From Veillonellaceae bacterium DNF00626 (lineage in GTDB: Bacteria > Bacillota > Negativicutes > Veillonellales > Dialisteraceae): a stretch of DNA of 64,000 bases. The position numbers and the translations under genes were made by a program. Under the pieces are notes generated by a model. The model saw nothing but the letters and a program-made list of their open reading frames with translations. It ran no database searches and was not told where the DNA came from. The stretch covers positions 179,611 to 243,610 of the forward strand of contig KQ960828.1 in assembly GCA_001553355.1 (NCBI GenBank). Reading direction: 5' to 3'. Below, one piece after another: positions 53,914 through 62,683 of the stretch. Positions within the stretch are counted from its first letter, which is position 1. Each line of letters begins with the position of its first letter.

Positions 53914-55578
53914 CTAAGTATTATTTACAAGTTTTATCATATCCATTGCTGCTTTCAAAGCATTTTGTGAATTAGTCGTGCCGGAAATCATTTGTGCTAT
54001 TTGCTTTATATGATTTTCTTTATCTAATAAAGTTGCCCTTGATATAGTTTTATCTTTGTTCATAATTTTTTCTATATGATAATGACAATTCGCAATGCTT
54101 GCCGTTTGCGGCAAATGCGTAACAATTAATACTTGCACCTTTTTGGATAGCTCTTTTATCTTACATGCCACCTGAAGACCTATTTTCCCGCTAATTCCTA
54201 CATCTATTTCGTCAAATACCAAAGTTTTATGCTGCAATAAATCCGCAATTAATATTTCTATACCTAAAGCGATTCTGGATAATTCTCCTCCCGATGCAGT
54301 TTCCCTCAACGGACGTAATGGTTCTCCCGGATTAACAGAAAGATAAAATTCCATGGATTGCGCACCGATAGGCACAGGTTCCTTTGCCGGTACAATTCGT
54401 AAATCCATTTTCGCTTTATCCATCCCCAAATCATAAATAACTGACAAAATTGCTTGTATCAAAAGCTGAGCCTTCTCCATACGAAGATTATTTAATTCAT
54501 TTGCTTTTTTCTGCACTTCACTATAAAGAGTCTTCATTTTTTCTTGTATCGACTCATTATCATAAATCATTTTCTTTAGTGTATCGTATTCTTGCTCCGC
54601 TTTTTCTAAATAAGAAATAACATCTTCCAACGTTGGACCAAATTTTCGTTTTAAGTCATTAAGTATCTCACTCCGACTTTGTAATTCATCTAATTCTTCT
54701 TGTGAAAAATCTGATTCTGCTACATAAGATTCCATTGAACCAATAGCATCTTCCAACGAAAATACTGCTGTACGTATATTTTCCTCAGCTGATGCCAACG
54801 TTTCATCATACGACGCTGCTCGAGATATATCTTTTTCCGCCAATCCTAATTGATCTTGTGCTCCGTTATCAGATGTTATAGCATATAATGCCGAATGCAA
54901 AGACTCCATAATTTTTTCGTGATTTTGTAAAATTTCTAAGCGTTTATCAATTTCCTCATCTTCACCCTTATGAATTTCTGCTTTCTGTATCTGTTCTATT
55001 TCCCAAGCTAATATATCTATTCTACGTTCATTTTCCTGTCGCTTCGTCTCAAAATTTTCACACAAGTCACGAGTTTGTCGCCATTCTTCATAAATCTTTT
55101 TATACTCACTATAAAACTGCTTGATTTGCGATGATGACGAATCAATGATTTTTTCACAATAGCTCGGAGTCAATAACTCCATCGTATCATGCTGCCCATG
55201 TAAATGGAGCAACATTGTTCCTAATATTTGCAATTGCTTTATCGTACAAAAATCACCATTCACTGTACAACTTCCGTGACCGCTTTTAGATAATTTTCGA
55301 GAAATAAGAATATCCCCTGTACTCGCATCAAAACCTGCATTTTTAAGCCATTCCGCAGTAACTTCATCACAATCAAAAATACCTTCCACTTTGAAAAAAT
55401 CTGCTCCGGTACGAATCAATTCACTCCTTGCTCGTTTACCCGTTAAAACAGACAAAGCTTCTACTAAAATAGATTTACCGGCTCCGGTTTCTCCGGTAAA
55501 AACATTAGCGCCATCACTTAATTCAATACTGCAATCTTCTATAATGGCAAAATTAACTATATGAAGATTTCGAAGCAT
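53914..55578 (-). CDS. recN: DNA repair protein RecN
   Basis: RecN is an SMC-like protein acting early in double-strand break repair. The 554-residue product has the P-loop TGETGAGKSILVEAL (28-42), long coiled coils (about 150-380), the ABC signature GGELSRIALGIE (around 428-439) and Walker B LVFDEIDVGISG (around 454-465), followed by VLIVTHLPQTAS. ATG with TAGGAGGAG upstream. It follows argR by 8 bases, the Bacillus order ahrC-recN. Confidence 0.95.
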   Translation of the reverse strand: MLRNLHIVNFAIIEDCSIELSDGANVFTGETGAGKSILVEALSVLTGKRARSELIRTGADFFKVEGIFDCDEVTAEWLKNAGFDASTGDILISRKLSKSGHGSCTVNGDFCTIKQLQILGTMLLHLHGQHDTMELLTPSYCEKIIDSSSSQIKQFYSEYKKIYEEWRQTRDLCENFETKRQENERRIDILAWEIEQIQKAEIHKGEDEEIDKRLEILQNHEKIMESLHSALYAITSDNGAQDQLGLAEKDISRAASYDETLASAEENIRTAVFSLEDAIGSMESYVAESDFSQEELDELQSRSEILNDLKRKFGPTLEDVISYLEKAEQEYDTLKKMIYDNESIQEKMKTLYSEVQKKANELNNLRMEKAQLLIQAILSVIYDLGMDKAKMDLRIVPAKEPVPIGAQSMEFYLSVNPGEPLRPLRETASGGELSRIALGIEILIADLLQHKTLVFDEIDVGISGKIGLQVACKIKELSKKVQVLIVTHLPQTASIANCHYHIEKIMNKDKTISRATLLDKENHIKQIAQMISGTTNSQNALKAAMDMIKLVNNT

Positions 55579-55586
55579 ATCTCCTC

Positions 55587-56042
55587 CTACGACTCCAAAA
55601 GTGCTTTGATTCTACCTTTGAATAACTTAACATCTTTAGCTGTTTTTAAAATAATCAATATGGTGTCATCACCTGCCAAAGTACCGATTATTTCCGGATG
55701 TTTTGATTGATCAATAGATGCTGCGACCGCTTGTGCCGAACCGGGTACGGTGTGAATAACAACTAAATTCATACTGGTGTCTATTTTAATTACAGCTTCC
55801 TGAAAAAGAATAACTGTATGGTTTTTTGACATAGTACCTCGCGTTTCAGAAGATAAAGCATAACGTGATTTTTTATTCGCATAAGGCACCTTAATCAAAC
55901 CTAATTCTTTAATATCTCTTGACACCGTAGCTTGTGTAACAACAATGCCTTCTTTTTGTAAAGCAAGCGTCAAGTCTTCTTGTGTTTCTATCACTTGGGT
56001 TTGAATTATTTCTTTAATTTTCATGCATCTATATCGTTTCAT
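55587..56042 (-). CDS. argR: Arginine repressor ArgR/AhrC
   Basis: ArgR is a hexameric regulator of arginine genes that needs arginine to bind DNA. From the ATG at 56042 (AAAGGGGAT upstream) the product has 151 residues: an N-terminal winged helix with TVSRDIKELGLIKV (about 40-53) and a C-terminal arginine-binding and oligomerisation domain with VHTVPGSAQAVAA (about 96-108) and GTLAGDDTILII (about 120-131). Length is exact for the family. It has its own promoter and is followed by recN. No arginine biosynthesis genes are in the window. Confidence 0.94.
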   Translation of the reverse strand: MKRYRCMKIKEIIQTQVIETQEDLTLALQKEGIVVTQATVSRDIKELGLIKVPYANKKSRYALSSETRGTMSKNHTVILFQEAVIKIDTSMNLVVIHTVPGSAQAVAASIDQSKHPEIIGTLAGDDTILIILKTAKDVKLFKGRIKALLES

Positions 56043-56091
56043 ATAAACATCCCCTTTACTAACCACTCATATGATGTTTCGATTTGCTTTA

Positions 56092-56120
56092 ATTTTATAG
56101 TATTTCCTATGGAGGGTCAA
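56092..56120 (-). promoter_or_regulatory. Promoter of argR-recN
   Basis: -35 TTGACC (56115-56120), 17-base spacer, -10 TAAAAT (56092-56097). It lies between the nadK terminator and argR. Confidence 0.7.
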
Positions 56121-56133
56121 TGAATATAAAACA

Positions 56134-56165
56134 AAACGTTGATCCTCAATAAAAGAACAACGTTT
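56134..56165 (-). terminator. Terminator after nadK
   Basis: Stem AAACGTTG (56134-56141) with CAACGTTT (56158-56165), 8 perfect pairs, T-rich tail on the minus strand. It starts 10 bases past the nadK stop and ends the long pepQ-nadK gene series. Confidence 0.65.
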
Positions 56166-56175
56166 CTTTTCCTTA

Positions 56176-57051
56176 TTAACTTTTACGCACCAATTTTTCT
56201 GTCAAATCATTCCAAAAATCTTGATCTCTAAAACGAATAAAACGAATCGGCCGTTTACAGCATTTTATGATAAGTGTATCACTTTGCTTCATGCAATAGC
56301 ATCCATTACCATCAGCTGAGATCCGTACTTCCTTTTCTCTTTCCGGTAACGTAACTTTTATTTGTGCATCATTTGATAATACCGCAGAAAACTTACTTAA
56401 AGTATGTGCTGAAATCGGAACTACTAAGAGTTCATTAGATGATGGGTGCAAAATTGGTCCACCGCAAGAAAATGCATATCCGGTCGAACCTGTGGCAGTG
56501 GAAATAATCAAACCATCACAAGGATATTGTTGAGCAAATACATTATTAATCCAAAGCTGGATTCTCACCATTTTCCCGATTTCTGTTCGCCCGATAACTA
56601 TATCATTGATTACTGCCGGCAAAGCTTCTTTTGTTCCATCTTGATGAATAAGGAAAGAGGCTAAAAACGTTTTTGACTCCAATATATATTCTTCATGCAA
56701 AATTTGTTCAATGCGTTGTTCTACATTCTCCATTAAGATTGAATTCAAGAAACCCAAGTCTCCCAAATGAATCCCTACAAGAAATACAGAATATCGTGAA
56801 AAAGCTTTCGAAGCTTCCAAAAAAGAACCATCTCCCCCGATAGAAAAAACATATTTCACATGTTCTCCTATCCATTGAACACTCTTGTAATGTTCTTCGG
56901 AAATAAAAATCCCCTTCGCTTCAAATCTCTGCTTAACGTCTTCAGTGATATAAAAATTGATATTTTTTCTCTCTAACAATTTCAAAAACTTAGGGAAAAA
57001 ATCGTACAACTTCATTTTACCCATATTAGGAAATAAACCAAATTCCATCAT
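56176..57051 (-). CDS. nadK: NAD kinase
   Basis: NadK phosphorylates NAD to NADP. The 291-residue product has SIGGDGSFLEASKAF (about 72-86), VGIHLGDLGFLN (about 92-103), and the family's DGLIISTATGSTGYAFSCGG stretch (about 181-200). Length is normal. The ATG overlaps the tlyA stop by 4 bases (ATGA). In Bacillus and Clostridium nadK lies in the same xseAB-ispA-tlyA-nadK-argR-recN series. Confidence 0.95.
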   Translation of the reverse strand: MMEFGLFPNMGKMKLYDFFPKFLKLLERKNINFYITEDVKQRFEAKGIFISEEHYKSVQWIGEHVKYVFSIGGDGSFLEASKAFSRYSVFLVGIHLGDLGFLNSILMENVEQRIEQILHEEYILESKTFLASFLIHQDGTKEALPAVINDIVIGRTEIGKMVRIQLWINNVFAQQYPCDGLIISTATGSTGYAFSCGGPILHPSSNELLVVPISAHTLSKFSAVLSNDAQIKVTLPEREKEVRISADGNGCYCMKQSDTLIIKCCKRPIRFIRFRDQDFWNDLTEKLVRKS

Positions 57052-57881
57052 TTTTCTTTCAACTCCCGATGTGCTTCTTCTACTATGCAGTTAACAAATT
57101 CCTTTGTCATTTGCGTTTCTTTTGTCTTCTTATTTTTACTCAAAAGTGCTAAAAATTCAATATTTCCTGAACCCCCCTTAATCGGTGAAAAAGTAAGCCC
57201 ATTGACAAAAAAACCTTGATTCTCAAATTCCTGCAATGTATCAAAAACTACCTCACTATGAATTGCTTTATCGGTAATAATTCCTCCTTTTCCCACATTC
57301 TCTCTTCCGGCCTCGAATTGAGGCTTAATCAGAATAACTAACTGCCCACTTTCTTCTAAAATATCATTGACTGCCGGAATTATTTTCAACACAGAAATAA
57401 AAGAAATATCAACGGAAATAAAATTGACACGTTCACCCAATAACTCCATCGTCACATCTTTAATATTTGTTTTTTCTAAATTAATTACTTGAGGATTTAT
57501 TCTCAATTTCCAATCTAATTGATTGGTTCCCACATCGATAGCATATACCTTTTTTGCTCCATGCTGAAGTGCACAATCAGTAAAACCACCGGTAGATGCT
57601 CCAATATCTGCCATAATTACATTTTCCATTTTTAAGTGAAAATAATTAATAGCTTTCTCTAATTTATATCCCCCTCGCCCTACATAAGGCATGACTTTCC
57701 CTTTTATACGCAAACGTGCATCAGAAGGCACCTTTGTTCCCGGTTTATCCACAGGAACATCATTCACTAAAATAATGCCTTCCATAATATGACGTTTTGC
57801 ATTTTCTCTACTTTCAAATAAACCCTGTTCTACTAAAAGAACATCTAAACGTTCCTTTTTTACCTTTTCTATTTTCACCAT
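57048..57881 (-). CDS. tlyA: TlyA-family 16S/23S rRNA 2'-O-methyltransferase
   Basis: TlyA methylates ribose 2'-OH of rRNA cytidines; it is also called a haemolysin by old name. The 277-residue protein has an N-terminal S4 domain (RLDVLLVEQGLFESRENAK, about 11-29), YVGRGGYKLEKAI (about 65-77), then the FtsJ-like core with ADIGASTGGFTDCAL (about 90-104), YAIDVGTNQLDWKL and VILIKPQFEAGRENVGKGG. Starts possible at ATG 57881 or the GTG two codons on, which is better spaced from GAGGG. It couples to nadK. Confidence 0.9.
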   Translation of the reverse strand: MVKIEKVKKERLDVLLVEQGLFESRENAKRHIMEGIILVNDVPVDKPGTKVPSDARLRIKGKVMPYVGRGGYKLEKAINYFHLKMENVIMADIGASTGGFTDCALQHGAKKVYAIDVGTNQLDWKLRINPQVINLEKTNIKDVTMELLGERVNFISVDISFISVLKIIPAVNDILEESGQLVILIKPQFEAGRENVGKGGIITDKAIHSEVVFDTLQEFENQGFFVNGLTFSPIKGGSGNIEFLALLSKNKKTKETQMTKEFVNCIVEEAHRELKEK

Positions 57882-57899
57882 ATCCCTCGAATTATATTA

Positions 57900-58787
57900 T
57901 TACTTGTTTCTATGCAGAATGTACCCAATTAATTCCTCCAAAGCTCCGGCATTTTTCATTTTTTTACATAAAGAAATAGCTGCCATAGCCTCCCGTTCTG
58001 CCATCAATCTTGCTTTTTCTTCTCCCAAAAGCGTAACATAAGTAGATTTATGATTAATTACATCTTGCAACGGGTTTTTACCCATGTCATTCAAATGACC
58101 ATTTTGATCAAGTAAATCATCAGTAATTTGAAATAACAATCCTAAATGCACTGCCCACTCGTAATAAACATTTTTTATTTGCGAGTCAACCTGTGCAATC
58201 TCACAAGCCATCTCAATCGGCGCTGAAATTAAACACCCGGTTTTACACTGATCTAAAAGACGCAATTCATCCAGAGTAATCTCTTTGTTTTCTACCATTT
58301 TATCATGAGCTTGCCCACCTAACATACCACAAGCACCTGATGCTTTTGACAATATGCGAATTAAATGAATTTTTATATTATCAGAAATATTAAGACTTTC
58401 AGAAATTAATTCAAAGGCATATGTTAATAATCCGTCGCCTGCCAAAATAGCTATCCCTGTGCCATATTTCTTATGATTGGTGAGCTTCCCTCGACGATAA
58501 TCATCATTATCCATACCCGGTAAATCATCATGAATAAGGGAATATGTATGAACACACTCAAGAGCACAAGCTACATCTAAATATTTCTCACTATTTTTAT
58601 TAAATATATCAAGGATCAGTAAAAATAAAATCGGTCTTATTCTTTTACCACCTGCCAAAAGACTATATCTCATAGCATCAAATAATCGCTCATGCTCAGT
58701 ACAATCACTAATGAATAACGTGTCTAATTTTTTATTGACTATATCTTGCTTATTCTTCAGGATTTCCTCTATCACGAAGCTCATCAT
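57900..58787 (-). CDS. ispA: Polyprenyl synthetase (farnesyl/geranylgeranyl diphosphate synthase)
   Basis: IspA builds short-chain prenyl diphosphates for undecaprenyl and quinone side chains. The 295-residue protein has LLAGGKRIRPIL (about 40-51), the first aspartate-rich motif SLIHDDLPGMDNDD (about 83-96) and the second QITDDLLDQNG (around 223-233). Product length (C15 or C20) is not readable. The frame's ATG at 58787 overlaps xseB by 38 bases; a second ATG or the GTG at about residue 5 would shorten the overlap slightly. In Bacillus dxs follows ispA; here tlyA follows directly. Confidence 0.92.
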   Translation of the reverse strand: MMSFVIEEILKNKQDIVNKKLDTLFISDCTEHERLFDAMRYSLLAGGKRIRPILFLLILDIFNKNSEKYLDVACALECVHTYSLIHDDLPGMDNDDYRRGKLTNHKKYGTGIAILAGDGLLTYAFELISESLNISDNIKIHLIRILSKASGACGMLGGQAHDKMVENKEITLDELRLLDQCKTGCLISAPIEMACEIAQVDSQIKNVYYEWAVHLGLLFQITDDLLDQNGHLNDMGKNPLQDVINHKSTYVTLLGEEKARLMAEREAMAAISLCKKMKNAGALEELIGYILHRNK

Positions 58788-58989
58788 CTTCTTTCATCAT
58801 GTTTTCAATTTCAGCAGAAATATCACTTATTTCCTGTTCCGTTTCTTTCAAACTATCCAGACATTTTTGAGCCATAGTCGCTCCCTCTTTGTATAAGGCC
58901 ACGCGTTTACTCATGGACAAAGTATCATCATCCATTTTTTCGGAAATTTCTTCCAACTTTTTCATCATAAATTCAAAATCGTCTGCCAT
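58750..58989 (-). CDS. xseB: Exodeoxyribonuclease VII small subunit
   Basis: XseB binds several copies to one XseA chain to form exonuclease VII. The 79-residue product has the typical FEFMMKKLEEISEKMDDD (about 4-21) and LSMSKRVALYKEGATM (about 24-39) helices. The C-terminal 15 residues are acidic and encoded where ispA begins (38-base overlap). ATG with AGTGGTG upstream. It starts 13 bases after xseA. Confidence 0.9.
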   Translation of the reverse strand: MADDFEFMMKKLEEISEKMDDDTLSMSKRVALYKEGATMAQKCLDSLKETEQEISDISAEIENMMKEDDELRDRGNPEE

Positions 58990-59002
58990 ATTTTCACCAC
59001 TT

Positions 59003-60052
59003 TCATAAATAGTGCGCCATTTTAATTATTTGCTCCAACAGCTCTATCTTTTTATCATTGATAGATTGCTTCATTTGACACTCTATGATTCCATATACTT
59101 CTCGAATATGACTTTTCTCTTTTATACCCCAATTCTTATTACTTATCTCTTGAAATAGTCTCAATTGATAATTAAATTTACTCTCACACGCATTTTGCCA
59201 CATGCGCATTTTATATTTCATTCGCTCCATTTCATAGTTGATATGCTTCTTGATATAAGTTTTATCAGGAATAATAATTTCTGCGGCTTGCGTCGGTGTA
59301 GATGCTCTCACATCTGCCACCCGATCAAAAAGAGTATCATCGGATTCATGTCCAATAGCTGATACGATAGGAATGTCCGAAGTAAAAGCGGCATCTAACA
59401 GTATTTTTTGATTAAAAGGAGAAAAATCCTCTTCACTACCACCACCACGAGCTACAATAAGAACATCCGGGCGAATATCTTTTTTATTCATATTTAAAAT
59501 GGCTTTCGCCATGCTTTCTGCTGCATCTTCTCCTTGTACCGTTGTATTACATAAACTATAATGTACTGAATTATTACGACGCATGCCGGTTTTCAAAATA
59601 TCATATATAACCGCCCCGGAACCGGATGTTATTATCCCTATGTGAAACGGAAATTTTGGTAATACTTTTTTATTTCTCCCATCAAAATATCCTTTTTTCT
59701 CAAGTTCCAATTCTAAATTTTTTTGTTCTTTCGAAAGCTCACTTTCTCTTACTGCTATCACTCGTTCTACTTGCAAAAAAGATTGCCCTTGAATTTTATC
59801 ATATTTAATATTTCCCAAAAGAGAAATTTCCGTACCATTTTCTATATTTCGTCCTAAAAATGTACTTCTCCGTTTTGGAATCTTACACGATATACGTCCG
59901 CTTTCATCTATCAGTGAAAAAAATATCATACCGGAAAAATGAACATGTAAATTACTTACCGTTCCACGCACTGTTATATTGGTAAAAATATAATCATTTT
60001 GAAACGTGCGAGCAATTAAATTATTACACTCATGAAGTGTGTAAACTTTCAT
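59003..60052 (-). CDS. xseA: Exodeoxyribonuclease VII large subunit, short form
   Basis: XseA is the catalytic chain of exonuclease VII. The 349-residue product is shorter than the usual 400-450. It has an N-terminal OB fold (about 5-100) and the nuclease core with GIITSGSGAVIYDIL (about 136-150), RGGGSEEDFSPFN (around 200-212), AIGHESDDTLFDRVADVRAS-type region and TPTQAAE. The catalytic residues expected in these motifs are present. The C-terminal coiled-coil region that binds XseB (about 270-349) is shortened. Its ATG (GAGGA upstream) overlaps the TsaD-like gene by 23 bases. Confidence 0.88.
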   Translation of the reverse strand: MKVYTLHECNNLIARTFQNDYIFTNITVRGTVSNLHVHFSGMIFFSLIDESGRISCKIPKRRSTFLGRNIENGTEISLLGNIKYDKIQGQSFLQVERVIAVRESELSKEQKNLELELEKKGYFDGRNKKVLPKFPFHIGIITSGSGAVIYDILKTGMRRNNSVHYSLCNTTVQGEDAAESMAKAILNMNKKDIRPDVLIVARGGGSEEDFSPFNQKILLDAAFTSDIPIVSAIGHESDDTLFDRVADVRASTPTQAAEIIIPDKTYIKKHINYEMERMKYKMRMWQNACESKFNYQLRLFQEISNKNWGIKEKSHIREVYGIIECQMKQSINDKKIELLEQIIKMAHYL

Positions 60053-60989
60053 ATCGATTCCTCATATAAGCACCAAAGGCATTTCCCGTAGCATTATCAC
60101 TGCTATACTTTACATCAGCAAAATAGGGAGATAATTTTTTTGCTTCACAAATATCTTGAATCACTTTCCGTAAATAACAATTACTCATTACGCCACCCAC
60201 AGCAATAAACGGATAGCCTTCTTGAAATGGATATGCCATTAATACTTGCTTAAAAGCATCTCCAACGGATTGTAACACACCATAAGCTATGGCCGATTTT
60301 TCTATATCCCCTTGCTTTATATCCCTTTCTACTTGAGTCTCAGGGCCGGCAAAACTAAATGCATCTTTTATTTTAGCATGTTGCACATGATATCCTTTTC
60401 CCTTTTCTTCTAAGGCTAATGCCTCCAATTTGGCACCGGCAGGAAAAGAAAGCCCTAATGCCACTCCTACTCGATCAATAAATTGCCCGGCTGTAATGTC
60501 TTTCGAATGAATCAAATCTTCTATACTCATTATGGCACCATTCCAATGAACAGCCAAAACATCTTGTGTACCACCGGATACATGCATCATATAAAAAGGT
60601 TGTCCCCATAAATTTGGAGCCAAACGTAAAGCTGCCAATGCATGATTTTCTTGATGACTGAAATCATACATCGGAATATCTTTTACTATACTTATCGCTT
60701 TTGCTACTGATTTTCCTGCCAAAAAAGCGGGCATATAAGAATCTGCCCGCCGACGTGGGAATATAGATACACCAATCCCCTCTATATTCAAGATATATTC
60801 CCCTATTTTAGATAACAAAATAGGAAGATTTCTAATGTGTTGAAAAACCATTTCCGATTGAGCCAATCCCCGATGCCCTTGTTTTACTGACAGCACAATT
60901 CTATCTTCTGCTACAATTCCTTGCTTGTCATCAAAAACTGCCACCGATGTGGTATAACAACTGGTATCAATTCCCAGAAATCTACTCAT
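60030..60989 (-). CDS. TsaD/Kae1-like paralogue
   Basis: The 319-residue product has the ASKHA fold of TsaD (tRNA t6A synthesis) but differs in many signature positions, so I take it as the Firmicutes TsaD-like paralogue rather than TsaD itself. Visible: FLGIDTSCYTTSVAV (4-18), a metal-site H-x3-H in SHQENHALAAL (H112, H116), HVSGGTQDVL, and YSSDNATGNAFGAY with the third metal ligand Asp. The ATG at 60989 overlaps nusB by 8 bases; a longer frame lies within nusB. It sits between nusB and xseA, as such paralogues do in clostridia. Function unknown. Confidence 0.75.
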   Translation of the reverse strand: MSRFLGIDTSCYTTSVAVFDDKQGIVAEDRIVLSVKQGHRGLAQSEMVFQHIRNLPILLSKIGEYILNIEGIGVSIFPRRRADSYMPAFLAGKSVAKAISIVKDIPMYDFSHQENHALAALRLAPNLWGQPFYMMHVSGGTQDVLAVHWNGAIMSIEDLIHSKDITAGQFIDRVGVALGLSFPAGAKLEALALEEKGKGYHVQHAKIKDAFSFAGPETQVERDIKQGDIEKSAIAYGVLQSVGDAFKQVLMAYPFQEGYPFIAVGGVMSNCYLRKVIQDICEAKKLSPYFADVKYSSDNATGNAFGAYMRNRYESLHTS

Positions 60990-61377
60990 TTCGTTTCTCC
61001 AATACAGTATCCAATAACCCATTAATAAATCTATAGGAATCAGCATCTCCATATATTTTGGCAAATTCTACCGCCTCATTAATGACGACATTCCGATCTA
61101 TTCCAAAAGAGCCATATACATATTCAGCAATAGCCAATCGTAAAATATTTTTATCTACGACATGTAATTGACCAAAAGACCATTTACGCAAATGTGCAGT
61201 AATTAACTCATCAATATCCTTTGCATGTTCATAAAATAATTGCACCAGCTTATCAGAAAATTCCTTATCTTCTTTTGATAAATTGATTTCAGAAATATCA
61301 ATTGATTCAGGATTAAGATCCCTCGCATATAAAATCAATAACGCCTGCTCACGAGCACGACTCCTTCTTACTGCCAC
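60982..61377 (-). CDS. nusB: Transcription antitermination factor NusB
   Basis: NusB with NusE binds boxA RNA and promotes rRNA antitermination. The 131-residue helical protein has SRAREQALLILYARDL (6-21), VDKNILRLAIAEYVYG (about 76-91) and NEAVEFAKIYGDADSYRFIN (about 98-117), all family marks. Start is GTG at 61377 with AGGAG 8 bases upstream. It follows two Asp23-family genes and overlaps the TsaD-like gene by 8 bases. Confidence 0.94.
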   Translation of the reverse strand: MAVRRSRAREQALLILYARDLNPESIDISEINLSKEDKEFSDKLVQLFYEHAKDIDELITAHLRKWSFGQLHVVDKNILRLAIAEYVYGSFGIDRNVVINEAVEFAKIYGDADSYRFINGLLDTVLEKRNE

Positions 61378-61390
61378 CGCCTATACTCCT

Positions 61391-61732
61391 TTACTTGATT
61401 ATCTTTGTAATAACCACATCAACGCCTAAAACAGAATCGGAAATTTCTGACTCTAATGCTGTCTTAACCATATGCTGTATTTTCTCAGCTACATCAGGAA
61501 CAGATACCCCATAAATAATTGACACTGAAACAATGACAAATACACCGCTTTTATTTCTCTTCAAATAAATGCCTTTGTATACTTTTCTGCCTAAAGCTGA
61601 AGAAATATCTGTCATAAAAGATTGAAATCCCTCTGATGTCAACTCCACCACTTCAGGAATTTCTGATAAAACACGATTAATTATGCGATACATATTTTGT
61701 TCCATAGCGAAACTCTTATCACTATCCGACAT
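61391..61732 (-). CDS. Asp23/Gls24 family protein (second of a pair)
   Basis: Asp23/Gls24 proteins are small envelope-stress-linked proteins, some membrane-anchored through partners. The product has 113 residues if started at the ATG at 61732, which has AGGTG upstream; an ATG at 61753 lies in the preceding gene. The core has GVFVIVSVSIIYGVSVPDVA (about 59-78) then QHMVKTALE, the usual Asp23 strand-helix pattern, and ends in VLGVDVVITKII. Its role is unknown; the position ahead of nusB matches Bacillus yqhY. Confidence 0.85.
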   Translation of the reverse strand: MSDSDKSFAMEQNMYRIINRVLSEIPEVVELTSEGFQSFMTDISSALGRKVYKGIYLKRNKSGVFVIVSVSIIYGVSVPDVAEKIQHMVKTALESEISDSVLGVDVVITKIIK

Positions 61733-61733
61733 A

Positions 61734-62096
61734 TCAGCACCTGTTTTCATCAAAAATAATTCGTTGTATATTTACATTTACCTCAGATACAACCACATGA
61801 AGCGCAGATTCAATATTTTCTTTAACAACCTTTTGTATCTTCAATGCAATAGCAGGTATTCGAAGTCCATGTTTAACACAAATAAATAAATCAATAATGA
61901 CCATATTATTTTTTACGGATACTCGAACTCCCTTTGTTTCATTTTCATCCATCACCGTATAAAACACAGAAAAATAACGACTATTCATTTCAATAACTTC
62001 ATCCACAGTTAATACTGCATCACGTGCTAAAACAGCAATCACTTGATCCGCTATATGAATTGTCCCTATATCATTTTTTATGCAGGCTGTTTCCAT
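61734..62096 (-). CDS. Asp23/Gls24 family protein (first of a pair)
   Basis: A 120-residue Asp23-family protein, paralogous to the next gene. It shows GTIHIADQVIAVLARDAVL (about 11-29), the canonical start of the domain, then VSVKNNMVIIDLFICVKHGL (about 60-79) and IPAIALKIQKVVKENIESAL. It lacks membrane helices. ATG with GAGAGAG upstream. It follows efp by 10 bases, so it is part of the pepQ-efp series. Why two unequal copies are kept is unknown. Confidence 0.87.
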   Translation of the reverse strand: METACIKNDIGTIHIADQVIAVLARDAVLTVDEVIEMNSRYFSVFYTVMDENETKGVRVSVKNNMVIIDLFICVKHGLRIPAIALKIQKVVKENIESALHVVVSEVNVNIQRIIFDENRC

Positions 62097-62106
62097 GAAA
62101 ACTCTC

Positions 62107-62667
62107 TCACTTTACACGCTCAATATAAGCTCCGGTACGTGTATCAATACGTAATACTTCTCCTTCATTGATAAAGAGAGGAACTGTAACAGTATAACCG
62201 GTTTCCAACTTTGCCGGCTTTGATCCACCGGTAGCCGTATCACCACGAATTCCCGGATCTGTTTCTATTACTTTCAATTCAACCGAATTAGGAATATCAA
62301 CACCAATAATTTCACCATTAAAGAACATCACGGAACATTCCATTTCTTCCTTTAAGAAGTTAATTCTATCTCCCAATTGATCTTTTCGTAACATAATCTG
62401 ATCATAGGTTTCTGTATCCATAAAACAATAAGAACCATCCGCTTCATACAAATACTGCATCGGTTTACGTTCCACTACTGCAGGCTGCAATTTGATGCCG
62501 GCATTAAACTTACGTTCCACCACAGACCCATTAACCAAATTTTTTAACTTTGCACGAACAAAAGCTGCCCCTTTCCCCGGCTTTACATGTAAAAATTCAA
62601 CACATTGCCATACAGAACCATCAAGTTCAATTGTAATTCCCGGGCGTAAATCATTACTGGATATCAT
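62107..62667 (-). CDS. efp: Elongation factor P
   Basis: EF-P rescues ribosomes stalled at polyproline. The 186-residue product begins [20 protein letters not shown], has the loop [10 protein letters not shown] with Lys32 at the tip (position of the modified residue in E. coli EF-P), and ends with the domain III pattern [21 protein letters not shown] chose the ATG at 62667, 9 bases from AGGAGG and matching family length, over the ATG at 62673. No modification enzyme (epmA/B, earP, ymfI) is in the window. It follows pepQ by 10-16 bases. Confidence 0.95.
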   Translation of the reverse strand: MISSNDLRPGITIELDGSVWQCVEFLHVKPGKGAAFVRAKLKNLVNGSVVERKFNAGIKLQPAVVERKPMQYLYEADGSYCFMDTETYDQIMLRKDQLGDRINFLKEEMECSVMFFNGEIIGVDIPNSVELKVIETDPGIRGDTATGGSKPAKLETGYTVTVPLFINEGEVLRIDTRTGAYIERVK

Positions 62668-62683
62668 TTCCATCTTCCTCCTA

